64,000 bases of DNA, from the NCBI GenBank assembly GCA_014529385.2, contig CM043968.1:129681018-129745017 (forward strand). Direction: 5' to 3'. Below, piece after piece: positions 22,542-34,183 of this stretch. The DNA comes from Adiantum capillus-veneris (Eukaryota; Streptophyta; Polypodiopsida; Polypodiales; Pteridaceae). The notes below the pieces were generated by a model, which ran no database searches, was not told the origin of the DNA, and saw nothing but the letters and a program-made list of their open reading frames with translations. The stretch's first letter is position 1. Each line of letters starts with the position of its first letter. The translations under genes and the position numbers were made by a program.

Positions 22542-22820
22542 TTGAATTTGTCAAGTCATTATTCCACACACACTCACACTAGCTCATGTGTGAAGCAAGA
22601 AGACTCTCTCTCTCCTTCTCAAGCTTTAATGGAAAGCTCATCACCTACTCCAAGCTTGTGATAAGGGAGGCCTACACCAACAACTCTTGGCTTTGTGATG
22701 CAAATCCAACCAAGAGCCAAGATTCAATGCATGCTCATATCCTCTACCATGCTAACTACTAAGCTATTCTATGCTAATATGAGTGATTATGTGAGGAGAT
22801 ATACATCTTTCTCGTAAGAC
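21683..22820 (+). repeat. gypsy-1 3' LTR, truncated
   Basis: It matches the 5' LTR from TGTCATAATAACTAATATCT to CTCGTAAGAC, then the match stops, so about 430 bp are missing. It shows the empty TTAA site (AGCTTTAATGG, about 22623-22633) of the DNA transposon in the 5' LTR. It has a GA repeat of about 43 bp (22493-22535) where the 5' LTR has only a few units, and lacks about 20 bp after CTCATG near 21726. Confidence 0.9.
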
Positions 22821-23167
22821 CTCATTTGAGGGTGCAAGCAAATTGACGAAGGCACTCCAGAAGGCAATCCGTTTGCTGTAGACAAGTTTAAAGTGCAGAA
22901 AATTTTGATTCCCCCCTTGGTGTCCAGAATCAATAGATACCTTGAAACCTTCAACCGACTGCGACAAATCTACTCGGTACCCTTGAACGGGTGAATTTAT
23001 GGTTCACTAAAGCTTGGACTAACAACAAAATTACCGGTCGCTTCAAGCTTGGAGCACTAACGTAATTAGCACGGCTAATTACCTGTTGTGGTGCATCATA
23101 CGGCTACGGGATTATTTTTTGACTCCAGGTATTTTTCCTTCTATTCCTTCCACTGCACGGTGTTGCC

Positions 23168-24325
23168 ATGGATTTAGATATCAATATGACTTTTGATTTC
23201 AAGCATCATACGCATGATCGTGCCCGTGATGGCTCGCGGCTAGATACTCTCACGGAGAGTGCCCGCGACGCTACGGTGGGTGACAACGCTTATGAACTGC
23301 TTGATATTTAAGAATTTCGTGCACTTCAGACACGCATATTAGTCATGGAAGGAAATTTTGCATCTTTAAATGAGAACTTCACTAAATTATCTACATTAGT
23401 GATACAACTTACACAGCAGCAGGCCAAGGGCCCTATTGACACACACATGCATGAGCAAACTGCTACTCAGGGGCAAGGCCCTTCTAACATTGACAAGGTC
23501 CATCTCCAGATTCTTTGCACACTCTCACTACAAAGGAGGTGGATTAGTTGTTGAAAAACACCAAACCACCGACTTTTAAGGGAGAAGACCGAGATCGCAA
23601 TAAGGATGCAGTGAATATCTTTCTCATCAAGTGGGATGGAATTCAGGCCTTATGACATACTCCGGACGCAATCAGAGCACTGCAAACAATCTTACCTCTG
23701 AAAGGCAAGGCCTACAAGTGGTGGATGTTTCTCAAGGAGAAGAATATCATACCACAGAGTTGGGCAGCCTTTGAGGCTATGTTTCACAAATACTTCTTGC
23801 CTACAAATGAGGCAGATCAGAATTGGACATCTTGGGACACGTGTTCCATGTGCCAACACCCATCATTACTTGAATATATCTCTCACTATCGGGATGTTAT
23901 CCTCAATTTGGAAGGACTAGACACCTTTGAGCAAGTACGTGGGTTTATCCGTGGTTTGACGCCAGAACTTAAGAAGCACGTCAAGACTCAAGACCCTAAA
24001 ACACTTGAGGAGGCCATAGTGAAAGCACACATTCATGATGATCCATATGAAAAGAAATCACATAATAATCATGTGCCTACTAATACACATGGTAATACAC
24101 GCACACAGCATGGGCACCAATAAAAGGAAATTTATAGTAGCCAATTCTGAAGCAGCTAAAAAACCCAAGGGGTCTAGAGGTTCTCTCACTCCTGAGGACT
24201 TTGATAAGGCGAAAAAGAGAAATTATGTTTTCAATGCTTGGGAAGCGGTCATGGCAAAAAGGATTGTCCCAAGGGAAAATCTGCTACTTATGGTAAGGAG
24301 AAAACAGTGCACACGGTGCAACTGA
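23168..24325 (+). pseudogene. gag: gypsy-2 gag
   Basis: It starts MDLDINMTFDFKHHTHDRA and is broken by a stop near 23309, then continues in the same frame (LVMEGNFASLNENFTKL). The capsid domain (about 23570-24050) has KAYKWWMFLKEKN, FHKYFLPTNEADQNW and QVRGFIRGLTPELKKHV, typical of retrotransposon Gag. A zinc-knuckle remnant near 24240 reads GHGKKDCPKGK, but the first Cys pair is gone (VFNAW) and the frame shifts there. Confidence 0.75.
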
Positions 24326-25062
24326 TGCCTCTTGAGTCTTCCTCACCATTCTCTATAGTAAAATTAACACACACCGAGGTGGTGCATGAATACTATCTCA
24401 CAGCTTCCATGTGGCAACAGACCTTTGGACCACATGAGTTAGTATCTATGCACGGATCTCTGCAAGGGCACAAGGTGCGCATCTTGGTAGATGACGGTGC
24501 TACTCACAATTTCATTAATTATGGATTGGTGAAAAAACTCAAATTGCCTCAAACTTCGAGTACCCACCACTACAAGGTAGCAATAATGAATGGATATGAT
24601 TCCAAAATCTGGGATACTCAAGTCCGAGCTATACCACTGGAAGTACAAGGCTACTCCACATCCTTGGATTTTCAGGTTATGAACATGGAGAGGGCAGACG
24701 TGGTCCTTGGTAGGGAATGGTTGTATAGCCTAGGACCATCACTGAAGCATAGCTATGAGCACAACAGCTTGATGTTTGAATCCCATGGCGCACATGTGTT
24801 GTTGTTAGGAGAGAAGGATATGCCTTCTTCACCACTGATATGTACAACTGAGCTGATGCAGCTCCTTTCTGATAATGAAATAGATCAAGTTTTCTTGTGT
24901 TACTCATTGTCTCATTTTCTCTCTAGCATTGAATTTGTTGAACATTCCTCAACGCCACATGCTTCTCTCTCATCTCTTCCACCAATGGCTACTTCTCAAC
25001 AAGCAAAGGTTGCTAGTGATTTAAAAATTTTATTAAAGAAATTTCATGATGTTTTTTCCTAA
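24326..25062 (+). pseudogene. gypsy-2 aspartic protease region
   Basis: Within the frame 24238-25062: VRILVDDGATHNFINYGLVKK (about 24475-24540) has D-D-G where retropepsins have D-S/T-G. VVLGREWLYSLGPSLKHSY is the downstream conserved block. The C-terminus ends in [13 protein letters not shown], the usual linker to RT. Confidence 0.75.
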
Positions 25063-26540
25063 TGATTTGCCATCAGGAGTACCGCCGACACGATCGGTGC
25101 AACATAGCATCGACGTGGTTGTAGGCAGTAAACCAATAAGTAAACCACCCTACCAAATGAGTTATTCTGAAGCTGCAGAGGTAGAATGTCAGCTTGTTGA
25201 CTATCTTAGTAGAGGATTTATCCAACCCAGTTCTTCACCATGGCCTTCTCCTATCCTATTAGTGAATAAAAAGGATGGTAGTATGCGCATGTGCATAGAA
25301 TACAGTGGCTTAAATGCGGTTACCATTAAGAACAAGTACCCATTGCCATGTGTGGATGAGTTGTTCTACAAGCTCACTCATGCTCGTATTTTTACGAAAA
25401 TAGACTTGCGGTCGAGCTATCACCAAGTACGTATTTGACTTGCTGATATACCCAAAACTGTATTCTGAATAAGGTTTGGACACTACAAGTTTTTGGTTAT
25501 GCCTTTTGGGTTAACCAATGCGCCCGCAACATTCATGACACTTTGGATAGTGTTTTGAAACCGTACTTGGGCAAATTTTTATCGTTTTTCTCGATCACAT
25601 TCTAGTATACAGTGATTCTGGGAAGAACACTTACAGCATATGAGACAGGTGTTCGAATTGTTACGAACAAATCAATTATATGCCAACGAATCCAAGTGTG
25701 GTTTTCTGAAGGAGGAAATTCACTATCTTGGGCATGTTATTTTAGCTATTGGGCTACACATGGATCAATCCAGAGTGGATACCATTTGGTGGTGGCCTTC
25801 TCCTAAAAATCTGGAAGAGTTATAGTTTTTCTTGGGATTTGAAGGTTTTTATCGAAGGTTCGTTAAAAACTATGCTAATATTGTTGTTCCCATGACGGGC
25901 CAACTAAAAGGCAAAGGCAAGACCTTTCAGTGGGGGCCCGTTCAGCAGCATAGTTTTGATATGCTCAAGGATGCATTAGCTACAGCTCCAATCCTAGCTA
26001 TTGTAGATCCTTTGAAACCATTCGTTTTGGAAACGAATGTCAGTGACCGTGCTATTGGAGTAGTCCTGCTACAAGAAGGGTGGCCAATTGCATTCAAAAG
26101 CAAGAAGCTTGATTCAACACAGCAGAATTACTTTGCTTATGAACGTGAACTCTATGCAATAGTGTCTGCCTTAAAAACATGGAGACATTATTTTTATGGT
26201 GCTCAGTTTACCATGAAAGCATTAAATGGTTTACACAACAAACCGATTTGAATGGTCGAAAAGCCAGATGGGCTGAGATTCTTCAGGAATATGACACCAC
26301 GCTCCGGTATTGTAAAGGACAATACAACGTGGTGGCTAACACTCTTAGTCGTATGCCAGAGATCAATTCTATCTTGTTCACGGAACTTTGTAATGAATTT
26401 TTGGATTCTCTCAAGGGCAAATATGAGCAGGATGACGCATATTCCAAAGTGTGGAGCCATGTACAAATGAGGGATCCTTCTCACTTTAATGATGGTAGTG
26501 TATCGTTAACCTCCACATGCAATTCTCCTCTGTCGAGTGA
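25063..26540 (+). pseudogene. gypsy-2 reverse transcriptase and RNase H
   Basis: RT blocks: [63 protein letters not shown], then LDHILVYSD where the family has two Asp (about 25594), so a catalytic Asp has become His. HYLGHVILAIGLHMDQ follows. RNase H (25832-26251) includes LETNVSDRAIGVVLLQE, with Asn where the first catalytic Asp is expected, and YERELYAIVSALKTWRHYF. There are several stops and frameshifts. Confidence 0.82.
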
Positions 26541-27915
26541 TGAACTACAGTGATGGAAGAATTTTACCATCGACAATGGGTACCTACTCCATAAGGGGAG
26601 AGATTGTGTACTGACGGACACAAACATTCGGCACCAAATTCTTTATGAATGTCATGACAGTCCAAGTGCAGGGCACCCGGGTATTAGAAAGACTTATGCT
26701 CTCGTACGATGACAGTTTTACTGGCCAAGTTTACATGGCTTTGTTCAAGATTATGTCTTGCATTGCCAAAAATGTCAGGTTAACAAGCAGAGCGCCTGAA
26801 AGCAGGAGGACTCTTACATCCTTTGGAGATTCCCAATGGTAAATAGGAAAGTATCTCTATGGATTTTATTGTGGGTTTACCAACCACTATATGAGGTCAT
26901 GACTCAGTATGGGTGGTCGTAGACCTGTTGACTAAACTATGTAAGTTTATTCCAACCAAATCAATGATTAAGACTCCAAAATTAGTCAAGTTATTTGTGG
27001 ACAACCTATACAAGTTGTATGGCTTGCCAAGTAACATTGTCGGTGATCATGGTCCCAAGTTTAATAGTCATTTTTGGAGGGCTATGTTTAAATGATTGGG
27101 TACACAACTAAACCTCAGTACAGCAGATCATCTAGGAATGGATAGTCCAATTGAACGAGTTAACCAAGCATTAGAGGATATGCTACGCACATACATTAGC
27201 AAGAAACAAACAGACTAGGAAGAATATCTACCTCTTCTTGAGTTTGCTTACAACAGTGCTAAGCATGTCACGACTGGATTTAGTCCTTTCATGATCATGT
27301 ATGGTTTTCAACCTAGGTCACCAGTTTTGGTGGGGTTGGCAACCAAAAACCTCCAACAGGTTAAGAATTTTCTCCAAGACCACATGGATATGCTAAAACT
27401 CACTCGTCAAAATGTCCGACAAGCGCAGGATCGGTATAAGGAGTATGCTGATGAGAAACGTCAGCAAGCTACCTTTGAGGAAGGGGAGGAAGTATTTTTA
27501 CGTGTGACAGACCATTCAAAAAGTCTGAAAACTGGGCCAACACCTAAATTATCTCCGCGATATTGTGGGCCTTTCAAAATGCTCAAGCGAGTGGTTGATC
27601 GTGCCTACAAACTATCGCTACCTACACATTCTCGTATTCATCCGGTGTATCATGTGAGCCGTTTACGTAAGCGGTTACATGGGGATGAAAATGTCATTGG
27701 CCAAGAGATGCTGGTCGATTTCGTTGAACCTCCTACCTTACCGCATGAACCTGAAGAAATTCTCGACTATCATGATTTACGTACGCGTCATTATGTACTT
27801 CGACAAGCTTAATCAAGTGGAAAAAACGACCTGAGGAAGGTGCCACTTGGAAAAACATTAGTGTTCTTCAAAAGATGTTTCCCACTTTTGTTTTCGAGGA
27901 AAAAAACTCTTCCTT
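26541..27915 (+). pseudogene. gypsy-2 integrase with chromodomain-like C-terminus
   Basis: HHCC zinc domain: LYECHDSPSAGHPGIRKTY and LHCQKCQVNKQ. Core: SMDFIVGLPTT, VGDHGPKFNSHFWRAMF and MDSPIERVNQALEDM give D, D and E across frameshifts. The open frame 27291-27812 holds the C-terminal region (SPRYCGPFKMLKRVVDRAYK, then IHPVYHVSRLRKRL). After a frameshift, LIKWKKRPEEGATWKN (about 27808-27855) is the chromodomain core that marks chromoviruses and is thought to guide integration to chromatin. Confidence 0.83.
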
Positions 27916-27928
27916 AAGGGGGGAGTAA

Positions 27929-28139
27929 TGTCAGGACAAGGGCAAGGCCAAGGCGTCATAGACTGGGCCAGGGGCCGGACTAGGCAGTGTAGACAACGGA
28001 ATCCGGCTAGGGCAACAGGCTAGAAGCATTGCCTATATAGTGGGAGGTTGGGAGGTGGATTCCAGGTTCTAGTCACCCCATGCATTACAAGTCAATCTCT
28101 CATCTTCTATGAAAGTTGGTGTAACAAATACATCTATCT
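27929..28139 (+). repeat. gypsy-2 3' LTR fragment
   Basis: It begins TGTCAGGACAAGGGCAAGG immediately after the purine run AAGGGGGGAG. It runs 211 bp before the gypsy-3 LTR starts at 28140, so gypsy-3 probably inserted into or replaced the rest. Confidence 0.7.
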
Positions 28140-30431
28140 TGTCATGAAATCTAATATCTAACCTACCCAAATGATTTTCTCATATTAAACTGATCATTTA
28201 ATATGGGAGAATAGACAGGAACAAGGGTGTTAGGAAATATGACGTAGCTAAATAGATAATTGAGTAGATTACTTAATGGAGAGAGATAGATTTCACACAC
28301 AAGATATTATAGAGTAGAGAGAGAGAGAGAGAGTACACACGATATACGTGGTTCACCCAATGTGGGCTTCTTCCAGGGGAAAGCAGCCACTCAATGGCTT
28401 TAGTACTTCAAAACAAGAAGTAATTTACAAAGGGATTATACCCTTAATAGAGCTCCCACCTTGCTTCACTCTCACCACCTTACACCCACTTTGTTGCATC
28501 AACTTCACACTATGAAATGTGTGTAGAAATGGCCTCCTTTTATAGGCCAAAAGGACTGTCCTCTCTCATAAGAGGCAGCCATGTGTAGCCGCCCTTGTGT
28601 AGATAAGTCCAAATTGGACCCTCCAATCTGCCCATGTGTGGCCGCCTTTGAGAAGACAAGTCTCCTTTTGAATTCGGCCACCAGCCATTGACTTCCAGCC
28701 ACCGGCCAACCGACCGATCATTTTCCGACCACTTTTCGACCGCCGTTCGGCCATAATATTCCGGCGAAAAAAATTGGTTTCCAGCGAGTGAGTTTTATTT
28801 TCGATGAGTGATTTTCCTTCATGCATGATGGCTTCTCCTCATAATGGGGGCCTTACAAATGTGCGTTTTTACCATAGAAAATTACGAGGGGTAAATCATG
28901 CTCCATACTTAACAAAGGGTTAGAATATAGACATGTGCTTACAGATCTATCTCAACACCGGGCCAGTGGTAAAGGGGTCCAAATGAGAGATGGTTTTTCA
29001 AAGAGCAAGGCTAGCTAATGGAGCTTAAAGACCTTAGGGTTAGATTCATTAAAGACCTCACAGGTTAGTGTTAAAAGTCCTTTGACCTTAGGCAAGCTAG
29101 GATTGTACTTGAGGTGGGAACCCGGCCCAAGCTTGAGGTGCTTGTCGTGTTTTTTGACTAAGGTGCTTGAGTTGCTTGTCGTGCTTGCTGACTAAGGTGC
29201 TTGAGGTGCTTTTTGTCCTTGCTGACTAAGGTTCTTAAGGTGCTTGTCGTGCTTGAGGTACTTACTGACTAAGGTGCTAAGGTGCTCCATGACTAAGGTG
29301 ATTGAGGGGTTAAGGTGTCAAAAACTCAAAGCATATCCCTACTCATGAGGGGGCGAGCCCTCTTTTTATGAGCTAGAGAGAGAACACACACACCCTCACA
29401 CAAGGAAAGCTTGGTACAAAGAAAGCAACTAGGACACTTGTCAAGATCCTCTTCATGTTGCCCTCATAGTGTGCCTAAAGCCTATTGGTTGGCCTTTCGA
29501 GGGGTCCAATGATAATTTAGTTAATTTAATTAATTTTTTATGCATTTATGAAGTCCTCTCACTCAAAGGGAAAAGGGGGCCACTTGTCCCAAGGCTACCC
29601 TTGCTTGATATGCACTAAGCATGTGATTGGCCAAGCTTGAGGAGGTCCCATCAAGTGCAACCTAGTTCTAGAAGAGGGGGTCGACCAAATCAAGGAGGGG
29701 GCTAGGTTGGGGGGTATACTCTCCCACCCACACACACACACACACACTCATTGTGTAAGTTGCAAAGTGCAAGAGCTACATCTCCTTCTCCGAGCTTGTA
29801 GAGAAGTTGAGAGCCTACAACAACACTCTTGGCTATGGAATGCAAATCCAACCAAGAGCCATGCTCCATTGCTTAAGCTTGCCATCTTCTCCATCTTCAT
29901 TACTATGCTATTATGTATGCTAAGCAAGAAGAGTGATGATAAGTGAGGAACTATTTCTTTCTCCTATGAATGTTTCTTCTTCCTCTTTCCTACCCTCATT
30001 CCCTGCTAGCTCTCTCCACCTTTGAAGGTGTTTGAGGCCTTGGGACTGAGGCCGGGGATGGTTAATGCTATTACAAAGTCTAAATTATGTTTGCTATGCA
30101 TGAAGCTTTCCATCTTCATTGCATCACCTAGGTCACAAGGAACACAAATACTGTTTTGTACCAAGTCTCTCTTGATGGGAGAATCTATAATATAAAAGCC
30201 TATTGGAGGGGGGACCGGTCCACATAATCCGATCCTCAACTGTTTTCAAGTTTTCTAAACTCTCTCTCTCTTGCAAAAGTATTGTCTATGCCAAGTTAAT
30301 TAAGTACTATGGTTATGTTGCCACTACAAATTATGTTCACCCTCTATGTTCTCAAAGTAGTCTCACAAAAATTCTCACTCTAATTTTCTTAATTCCGCAA
30401 TTCTCAAAGTCCATAGGCCATTTCCATTACA
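28140..30431 (+). repeat. gypsy-3 5' LTR (interrupted)
   Basis: From TGTCATGAAATCTAATATCT to TTTCCATTACA. Without the inserted copia LTR and one duplication copy it is about 1600 bp, like the gypsy-1 LTRs, and is diverged from them but similar at both ends. Near 29110-29310 there are imperfect repeats of AAGGTGCTTGAGGTGCTTG. Confidence 0.87.
28228..28914 (-). mobile_element. Solo LTR of the copia-1/copia-2 family
   Basis: 687 bp from TGTTAGGAAATATGACG to CATACTTAACA, with the perfect 5-bp duplication AAGGG (28223-28227 and 28915-28919) inside the gypsy-3 LTR. No internal sequence remains. It is more diverged from copia-1 and copia-2 than they are from each other, so probably an older insertion. 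Confidence 0.92.
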
Positions 30432-30432
30432 T

Positions 30433-30444
30433 TGGTATCAGAGC
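30433..30444 (+). other. gypsy-3 primer binding site
   Basis: TGGTATCAGAGC, the standard initiator-tRNA(Met) complement, one base after the LTR end. The interval 30445-30809 is leader. Confidence 0.9.
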
Positions 30445-30809
30445 TATTGGTTTCTCTTTTCTTGCTTAAGAAGAGGGGTTCTTAAGTTGTTCATGAAAGG
30501 TTGGGCCTGTTTATTGCAATAGGGTAAGTGGAACAGGGATCTATTATCTTGGTTGGGAACTATAGTCTTAATAATGGAGCCTCTCGAGGCTTGCCTTTGG
30601 CTTAACCATTATTGAGCTACGAGCAAGCTCAACAAGAACCATAATCAACCGAGCAATGTTAGGCCCTCTCCACTAGTCTTTGCAATTAACAGTGTCTAAA
30701 GCATGGGTGTGGCTGCTTGAGAACTAATTTTCAAAGGTAAAGAAGAGTAGCGACTAAGGTTTTTGAGGGTACCAAAGCACAAAGTGATCTATATATAAGT
30801 ATAATTAGC

Positions 30810-32236
30810 ATGGATGACAATAAACAAGAGAGTAGAATGAACATTGATAACTTTGATTTTGCACATGAAGGTGCTAATGATGATACCCCCATGTTTGTCA
30901 AGTATCTTGTTACTAGGTTGCAGCAAGCTATGGGCAACCCTACTTTGCAAGCCAAAGTTATTCAACAACTTTGTGCTTATGGGATTTCCCTTCCTCTCGA
31001 AAGAGAGCTTAGGAGGCCTCTTGATGAGACGCCCAAAAGAAGACTCTCTCCCATAAGAGAGGAGGAATCCAAAGAATGAGAAAGAAGTGAATCCCTAAGT
31101 TCCTATGAAGATGTGGCTTCACAAAGACAGCGGTCTAGACAATCGCCAACTCCTCCCAAGAGGAAACGGTCAACCCACAGTCCTTCTCCTTGCCACTCCA
31201 AAAGGGAAGAGAGGAAACAAAGGAAGAAAAGGGTAAGAAAGAGGTCACCCTCTTCTCTCTCTTCTTCACCTTCCTCCTCTTCCGACAAAAGCAATAGTTA
31301 TTCTCCTAGAGAATACAAGAGGAGAGGACATCACAAATCTTACCCTACATGGCGAAGGTTCCAAAAGCTCAAGAAGTTCAAAGAGGTAGGAAAGAGTATC
31401 TCTTTTCTCACGTATGATGGCACCTTTGGTGCTACCGAAAAAGTATTGGCCTTCATCCAGCAATTTGATGCGGCCTTTGGAGATGAGGCCTTCAGGGAGT
31501 CATCCAAGCTATGACATGTAGCTATGAAATTCCAAAAATCTTCTCGTCAATGGTGGGCTAGCCTTCGTGGCAATGACAAAGCCCAAAAGACATGGAAAAC
31601 TCTACAAGTTTCCATCATGAAGCAATTCCTTCCAAGTGATGCAAAGGAAAAAGTGCTATGAATGGCGGAGTTTGAAGCTTCTCTCCCATGAGTCTATGCA
31701 CAAATATGTGGACAAGTTTTGGGGTTTACATCGCAAGGCTATTGTCTTTCAAAAGATAGACTTCACCAAGAAAAAGCAAAAATTTTGTGTGGGATTGCCT
31801 GAAGAGATGGCCGAGTACGTCAACTCCTAACGGCCTGGTTCTATCACCAAATTAATCCACTGCACTATGGTTGCTTCACACATCAATTTCCAACAAGGGG
31901 CTAGAAGGAATGTCAAGCCCGCCCATGGAAAGCAAAGACAAAAGTGATGCAAAGGGGAAAACCAATGCCCAAAATTCTTCCCAAGGCAATTCCAACAACA
32001 ACAATCGGTCCAAGGAGAAGAAGGGAGTTTACAAAGGTAAAATTAAACTCTCTCCTGAAGAGCTTGAAGATTTTCTCAAGGACCACAACTGTTTTAAGTG
32101 TGGGGAGCAAGGACATGGCTATTGTTCTTCAAGAGAAATGTCCAAAATGAGACTCCTAGAGCTTCCACTATCGAAGCTCCAAAAGAGGATGCTCATTGCA
32201 AAGGATCGCCTCTCTCCTATGCTTAGGGAAAGGTAA
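30810..32236 (+). pseudogene. gag: gypsy-3 gag with serine/arginine-rich region (broken)
   Basis: MDDNKQESRMNIDNFDFAHE opens a frame co-linear with gypsy-1 Gag. A stop at 31077-31079 precedes the RS-rich block (31113-31340: SQRQRSRQSPTPPKRKRS, later KKRVRKRSPSSLSSSPSSSS). The capsid-like region reads ISFLTYDGTFGATEKVLAFI and SIMKQFLPSDAKEKV. A zinc knuckle near 32090 (CFKCGEQGHGYCSS) has Ser in place of the last Cys. At least three stops and frame changes. Confidence 0.75.
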
Positions 32237-32590
32237 AGGAGCATGATTCCTTCATCTTGATTGAACTGGCTCTACTCACAACTTCAAGTTGGGAATTCAA
32301 GCTTTCGAGATGGGAGATACTGTAGCTACCAATACAACTTTCAAGAGACAGCAAGCCTCTGTTACTCCCTTGATTGGGAAGTTGATGCTTCATGTCCAAA
32401 GCTACATTGACAAAGAACACTTTTTCATCTCTCCTCTCCACCAACATCATGATGTTATCCTAGGGGCACCATGGTTCAACCGCATGTCTGCCAACATGAA
32501 GTTCCTTGAAAGGAGAATCTACTTCACCTATAGGGAAAAGAGCATGTATATAGATGGTAGCATGAGTCCAGTCGTACTATACCACTTGTA
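32237..32590 (+). pseudogene. gypsy-3 protease remnant
   Basis: A deletion and frameshift near 32265 remove the active-site Asp block: only GSTHNF remains, joined to KLGIQAFEMGDTV. Downstream DVILGAPWFNRMSANMKF matches the gypsy-1 protease C-terminal block. Not functional. Confidence 0.68.
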
Positions 32591-32639
32591 AATTCACTTG
32601 CTTTTGAAAAATCAATAAAAAGCTCATTTTCTGCGCGTA

Positions 32640-34183
32640 CATGATTTTTGTCAAAGAGTCCCTAAAAGGTCCTAATGTTTCATCAAATGTAAATGGTATG
32701 AACCAAGAAGAGTTAGACTTGTCTAATTTTCTAAAAGTATTCCAAGATCTGTTCATCAATGATATCCCTATGGATTTACCTCCAAAATGAGGGGATGATG
32801 ACCATCAAAATTGAGCTCCTACCAGGAAGCTCACCGCCTAACATGCCTCCTTATTGAGTTTTCCAAGCTCAACAAGAGGATATCGTGAGGCAAGTACAAG
32901 AATTGGTAGACAAAGGGATGGTGAGGCCTAGATCCTCTCCCTTTTGTTCTCCAGTCCTTTTTGTGCAAAAGAAAGATGGTACATAACGCATGTGTGTGGA
33001 CTATTGAGCACTAAACCATATCAATATCAAAAACAAATTTCTCGTACCTCGTGTAGAAGATCTGTTTGATAAGCTACAAGGCTCTACCTACTTCATTAGG
33101 ATTGACCTTAAAAGTGGCTATCATCAAATAAGGATAGTGAATGAAGATATCCTAAAGACCACGTTTCGTACAAGGTTTGGTCTTAATGAATTTCTAGTCA
33201 TGCCTTTTGGTATGGCTAATGCACCAGCCACGTTGAATTGTTTAATGGAGAAAATATTTAGACCCTATTGCAAATTCACTGGAGTTTTCTTTGATGATAT
33301 CATCATCTACTCCAAGTCCTTGGAGGAACACAAGCAACATCTCCAGTTAATTTTTCAAGCATTGAGGGAGAACAAGCATTTTATCAATCAAAAGAAAAGC
33401 AAATTATTCCTTCAAGAGATTCAATACTTAGGTCATATTATCTCTCAAGATGGTATTCGTATGGATCCATCGAAGTTGAAGGTAATAAAAGCATGGCCTA
33501 ATCCAAGGAATCTACATGAGCTAAGAAGCTTTATTGGTATGTGGGCATACTTCATAGCAAAATTCTCTCAAATAGTAGGACAATTACATGACTTAACAAC
33601 AAAGAAAAAAGTCAAGTACTCATGGACTACTAAAGAGAAAAATTCTTTTGACAAGCTCAAAGAGAAGCTTACCTCCCAACTCGTCCTTATGGTTCCGTAT
33701 CTCTCAAAGCCATTTGAGGTCCAATGTGATGCTTGTGGTGATTGACTTGGATCAGTATTCCTCCAAAGGCATGCCATAGCATATGAGAGCTGAAGACTCA
33801 ATGCCCGATGAATGAGTCTTGGGAATACACAAAAAAAGACGTTGTTCTACATGCCCTAGACACATGGAAGCACTATCTATTGGGCACTTCATTTTATTTT
33901 ACAAACAGAACACCAAAGTCTTAAGTACTTCATGATGCAAACCAAGCTTTCCGACAAACAAATGAGGTGGGCAAATTTTCTTTTGCAATTTTATTTTCAT
34001 ATTGCTCACATTGCCAATCAAGTGACAGATGCACTTCCACGACGACCAAAAGTTAATGTGTTGTTTATAGCAACTCACAATGATCTATCTTTTATGATAG
34101 ATGAGTATGGTATTGGCCCTGACTTTAAAGACATAATGTCAGCTCTTACATTGGGGAAGAAAAAAGAACCATTCACCTTATAG
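32640..34183 (+). pseudogene. gypsy-3 reverse transcriptase and RNase H
   Basis: RT: VRPRSSPFCSPVLFVQKKDG, DLKSGYHQIRI, then an open 202-codon frame (33137-33745) with FGMANAPATLNCLMEK, VFFDDIIIYSKS (both catalytic Asp kept) and YLGHIISQDGIRMDPSKL. RNase H begins PFEVQCDACGD and is broken at 33744 (TGA); its tail reads KQMRWANFLLQFYFHIAH at 33955. A stop also lies near 33005. Confidence 0.82.

Larger units (their letters stand above)
3193..22820 (+). mobile_element. gypsy-1: Ty3/gypsy retrotransposon with nested insertions
   Basis: The parts lie in order: 5' LTR (3193-6100), primer binding site (6102-6113), gag, protease, RT, RNase H, integrase, polypurine tract (about 21671-21682) and a 3' LTR starting at 21683. 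Protease-RT-RNase H-integrase order defines Ty3/gypsy. Two Ty1/copia elements (9816-14439 and 14974-20230) and a DNA transposon (4107-5444) are nested inside, and each can be removed at its target duplication. The 3' LTR breaks off at about 22820, so the host target duplication cannot be read. The coding region has several stops and frameshifts, so the element is dead. Confidence 0.9.
22821..28139 (+). mobile_element. gypsy-2: decayed Ty3/gypsy chromovirus
   Basis: A second gypsy family in the same orientation, abutting the broken gypsy-1 3' LTR. Gag, protease, RT, RNase H and integrase with a chromodomain-like end are readable, then a polypurine tract (27917-27928) and the first 211 bp of a 3' LTR. 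Interval 22821-23167 is probably leader or leftover 5' LTR, but I see no clear primer binding site there. Many stops and altered catalytic residues show it is dead. Confidence 0.82.
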
